From: Lachnospiraceae bacterium
GTDB lineage: Bacteria > Bacillota > Clostridia > Lachnospirales > Lachnospiraceae
Length of the DNA stretch: 64,000 bases
NCBI GenBank assembly: GCA_017476665.1
Contig: JAFUZJ010000058.1
Span: forward strand, 35,589 to 99,588
Reading direction: 5' to 3'
Each line of letters begins with the position of its first letter. The first letter of the stretch is position 1. The notes beneath the pieces were generated by a model. The model was not told the origin of the DNA and did not search any database. It saw only the letters and a program-made list of their open reading frames with translations. Made by a program: the position numbers and the translations under genes. Of the stretch, positions 63,909-64,000 are shown one piece after another.

Positions 63909-63942
63909 GGCTTATATTTTTTGTCAATTCGAATATTTATGC

Positions 63943-63971
63943 TTGCACGGTATGTATGGATATGTTATAAT
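63943..63971 (+). promoter_or_regulatory. Sigma-A promoter with extended -10 for a gene leaving the window
   Basis: TTGCAC (63943-63948), 17-nt spacer, TATAAT (63966-63971), with TG at 63963-63964 giving TGT-TATAAT. It reads out of the window to the right. Confidence 0.85.
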
Positions 63972-63988
63972 AAAACAGGGTGATTCTA

Positions 63989-64000
63989 TTGAGACTTGGA
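63989..64000 (+). CDS. Start of an unidentified plus-strand gene (4 codons)
   Basis: TTG at 63989 with AGGGTGA 6 nt upstream, then AGA CTT GGA (MRLG). It is 18 nt after a strong promoter -10. No function can be read from four codons, and a start further right is possible. Confidence 0.35.

Noticed and set aside
1-64000. CRISPR arrays, tRNA or rRNA genes, prophage genes
   Set aside because: No regularly spaced repeats, no cloverleaf or rRNA signature, and no phage structural or integrase proteins were seen.

Overview
The window looks like chromosome from a spore-forming, anaerobic, low-to-mid GC Gram-positive bacterium of the Clostridia, most likely Lachnospiraceae. This is inferred from gene content: sporulation proteins YqfC and YqfD, a YaaH-like spore glycosidase, Rex, formate-tetrahydrofolate ligase with FolD, an NfnAB-type transhydrogenase, a probable Re-type citrate synthase, and BspA-like leucine-rich surface proteins with a class B sortase. 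No rRNA, tRNA or CRISPR array was seen. Almost every gene is on the minus strand. The exceptions are one plus-strand block (42084-45915) and a partial plus-strand start at the right edge.

Reading left to right (minus-strand transcription runs right to left): 1-3375 holds a P-II-like/DUF1538 transport cluster, a cation antiporter and two tiny paired membrane proteins. 3475-7562 has a BaiN-type flavoprotein, two unassigned membrane-anchored proteins and a flippase. 7610-10664 is the classical yqfC-yqfD-phoH-ybeY block, followed by a pyrimidine-nucleoside phosphorylase. 12013-12265 is a fold-back (MITE-like) element with 12-bp flanking direct repeats. 12332-19395 is accessory-like: a Uma2 protein, a LysM/GH18 protein, a membrane-anchored XRE regulator, a YitT gene broken by an in-frame TGA, a cytidylate-kinase-like protein, an ArsB/NhaD transporter and a possibly leaderless small membrane protein. 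19442-31086 is a dense housekeeping block (nth, rlmH, nfnBA, folD, fhs, ftsK, tepA-like).

31188-41948 carries a glycosyltransferase pair, metY, yebC, a CNNM-type protein, mazF without an antitoxin gene beside it, alr, nnrD, a coiled-coil protein and rex. Rex has a promoter containing a good candidate Rex box. The divergent plus-strand block encodes an ABC-F ATPase and HflK/HflC and ends in a bidirectional terminator. 46008-49178 holds a HEAT-like protein and an AAA/DUF4143 ATPase with a repeat-rich upstream region.

49179-51595 is the most unusual locus. A strong promoter drives a metallophosphoesterase, a small lipoprotein-like peptide with two YGPP motifs, and a radical SAM/SPASM enzyme. 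This is a candidate peptide-modification system. 51748-55275 is a citrate-to-2-oxoglutarate module (Icd, GntR regulator, Re-citrate-synthase-like enzyme) whose promoter carries a perfect 24-bp palindrome. 55291-63687 is a surface module: two BspA-like LRR proteins, one very large with a TPKTG sorting signal, and a class B sortase. All functional names rest on reading translated sequences and recalled family motifs; no database search was possible.
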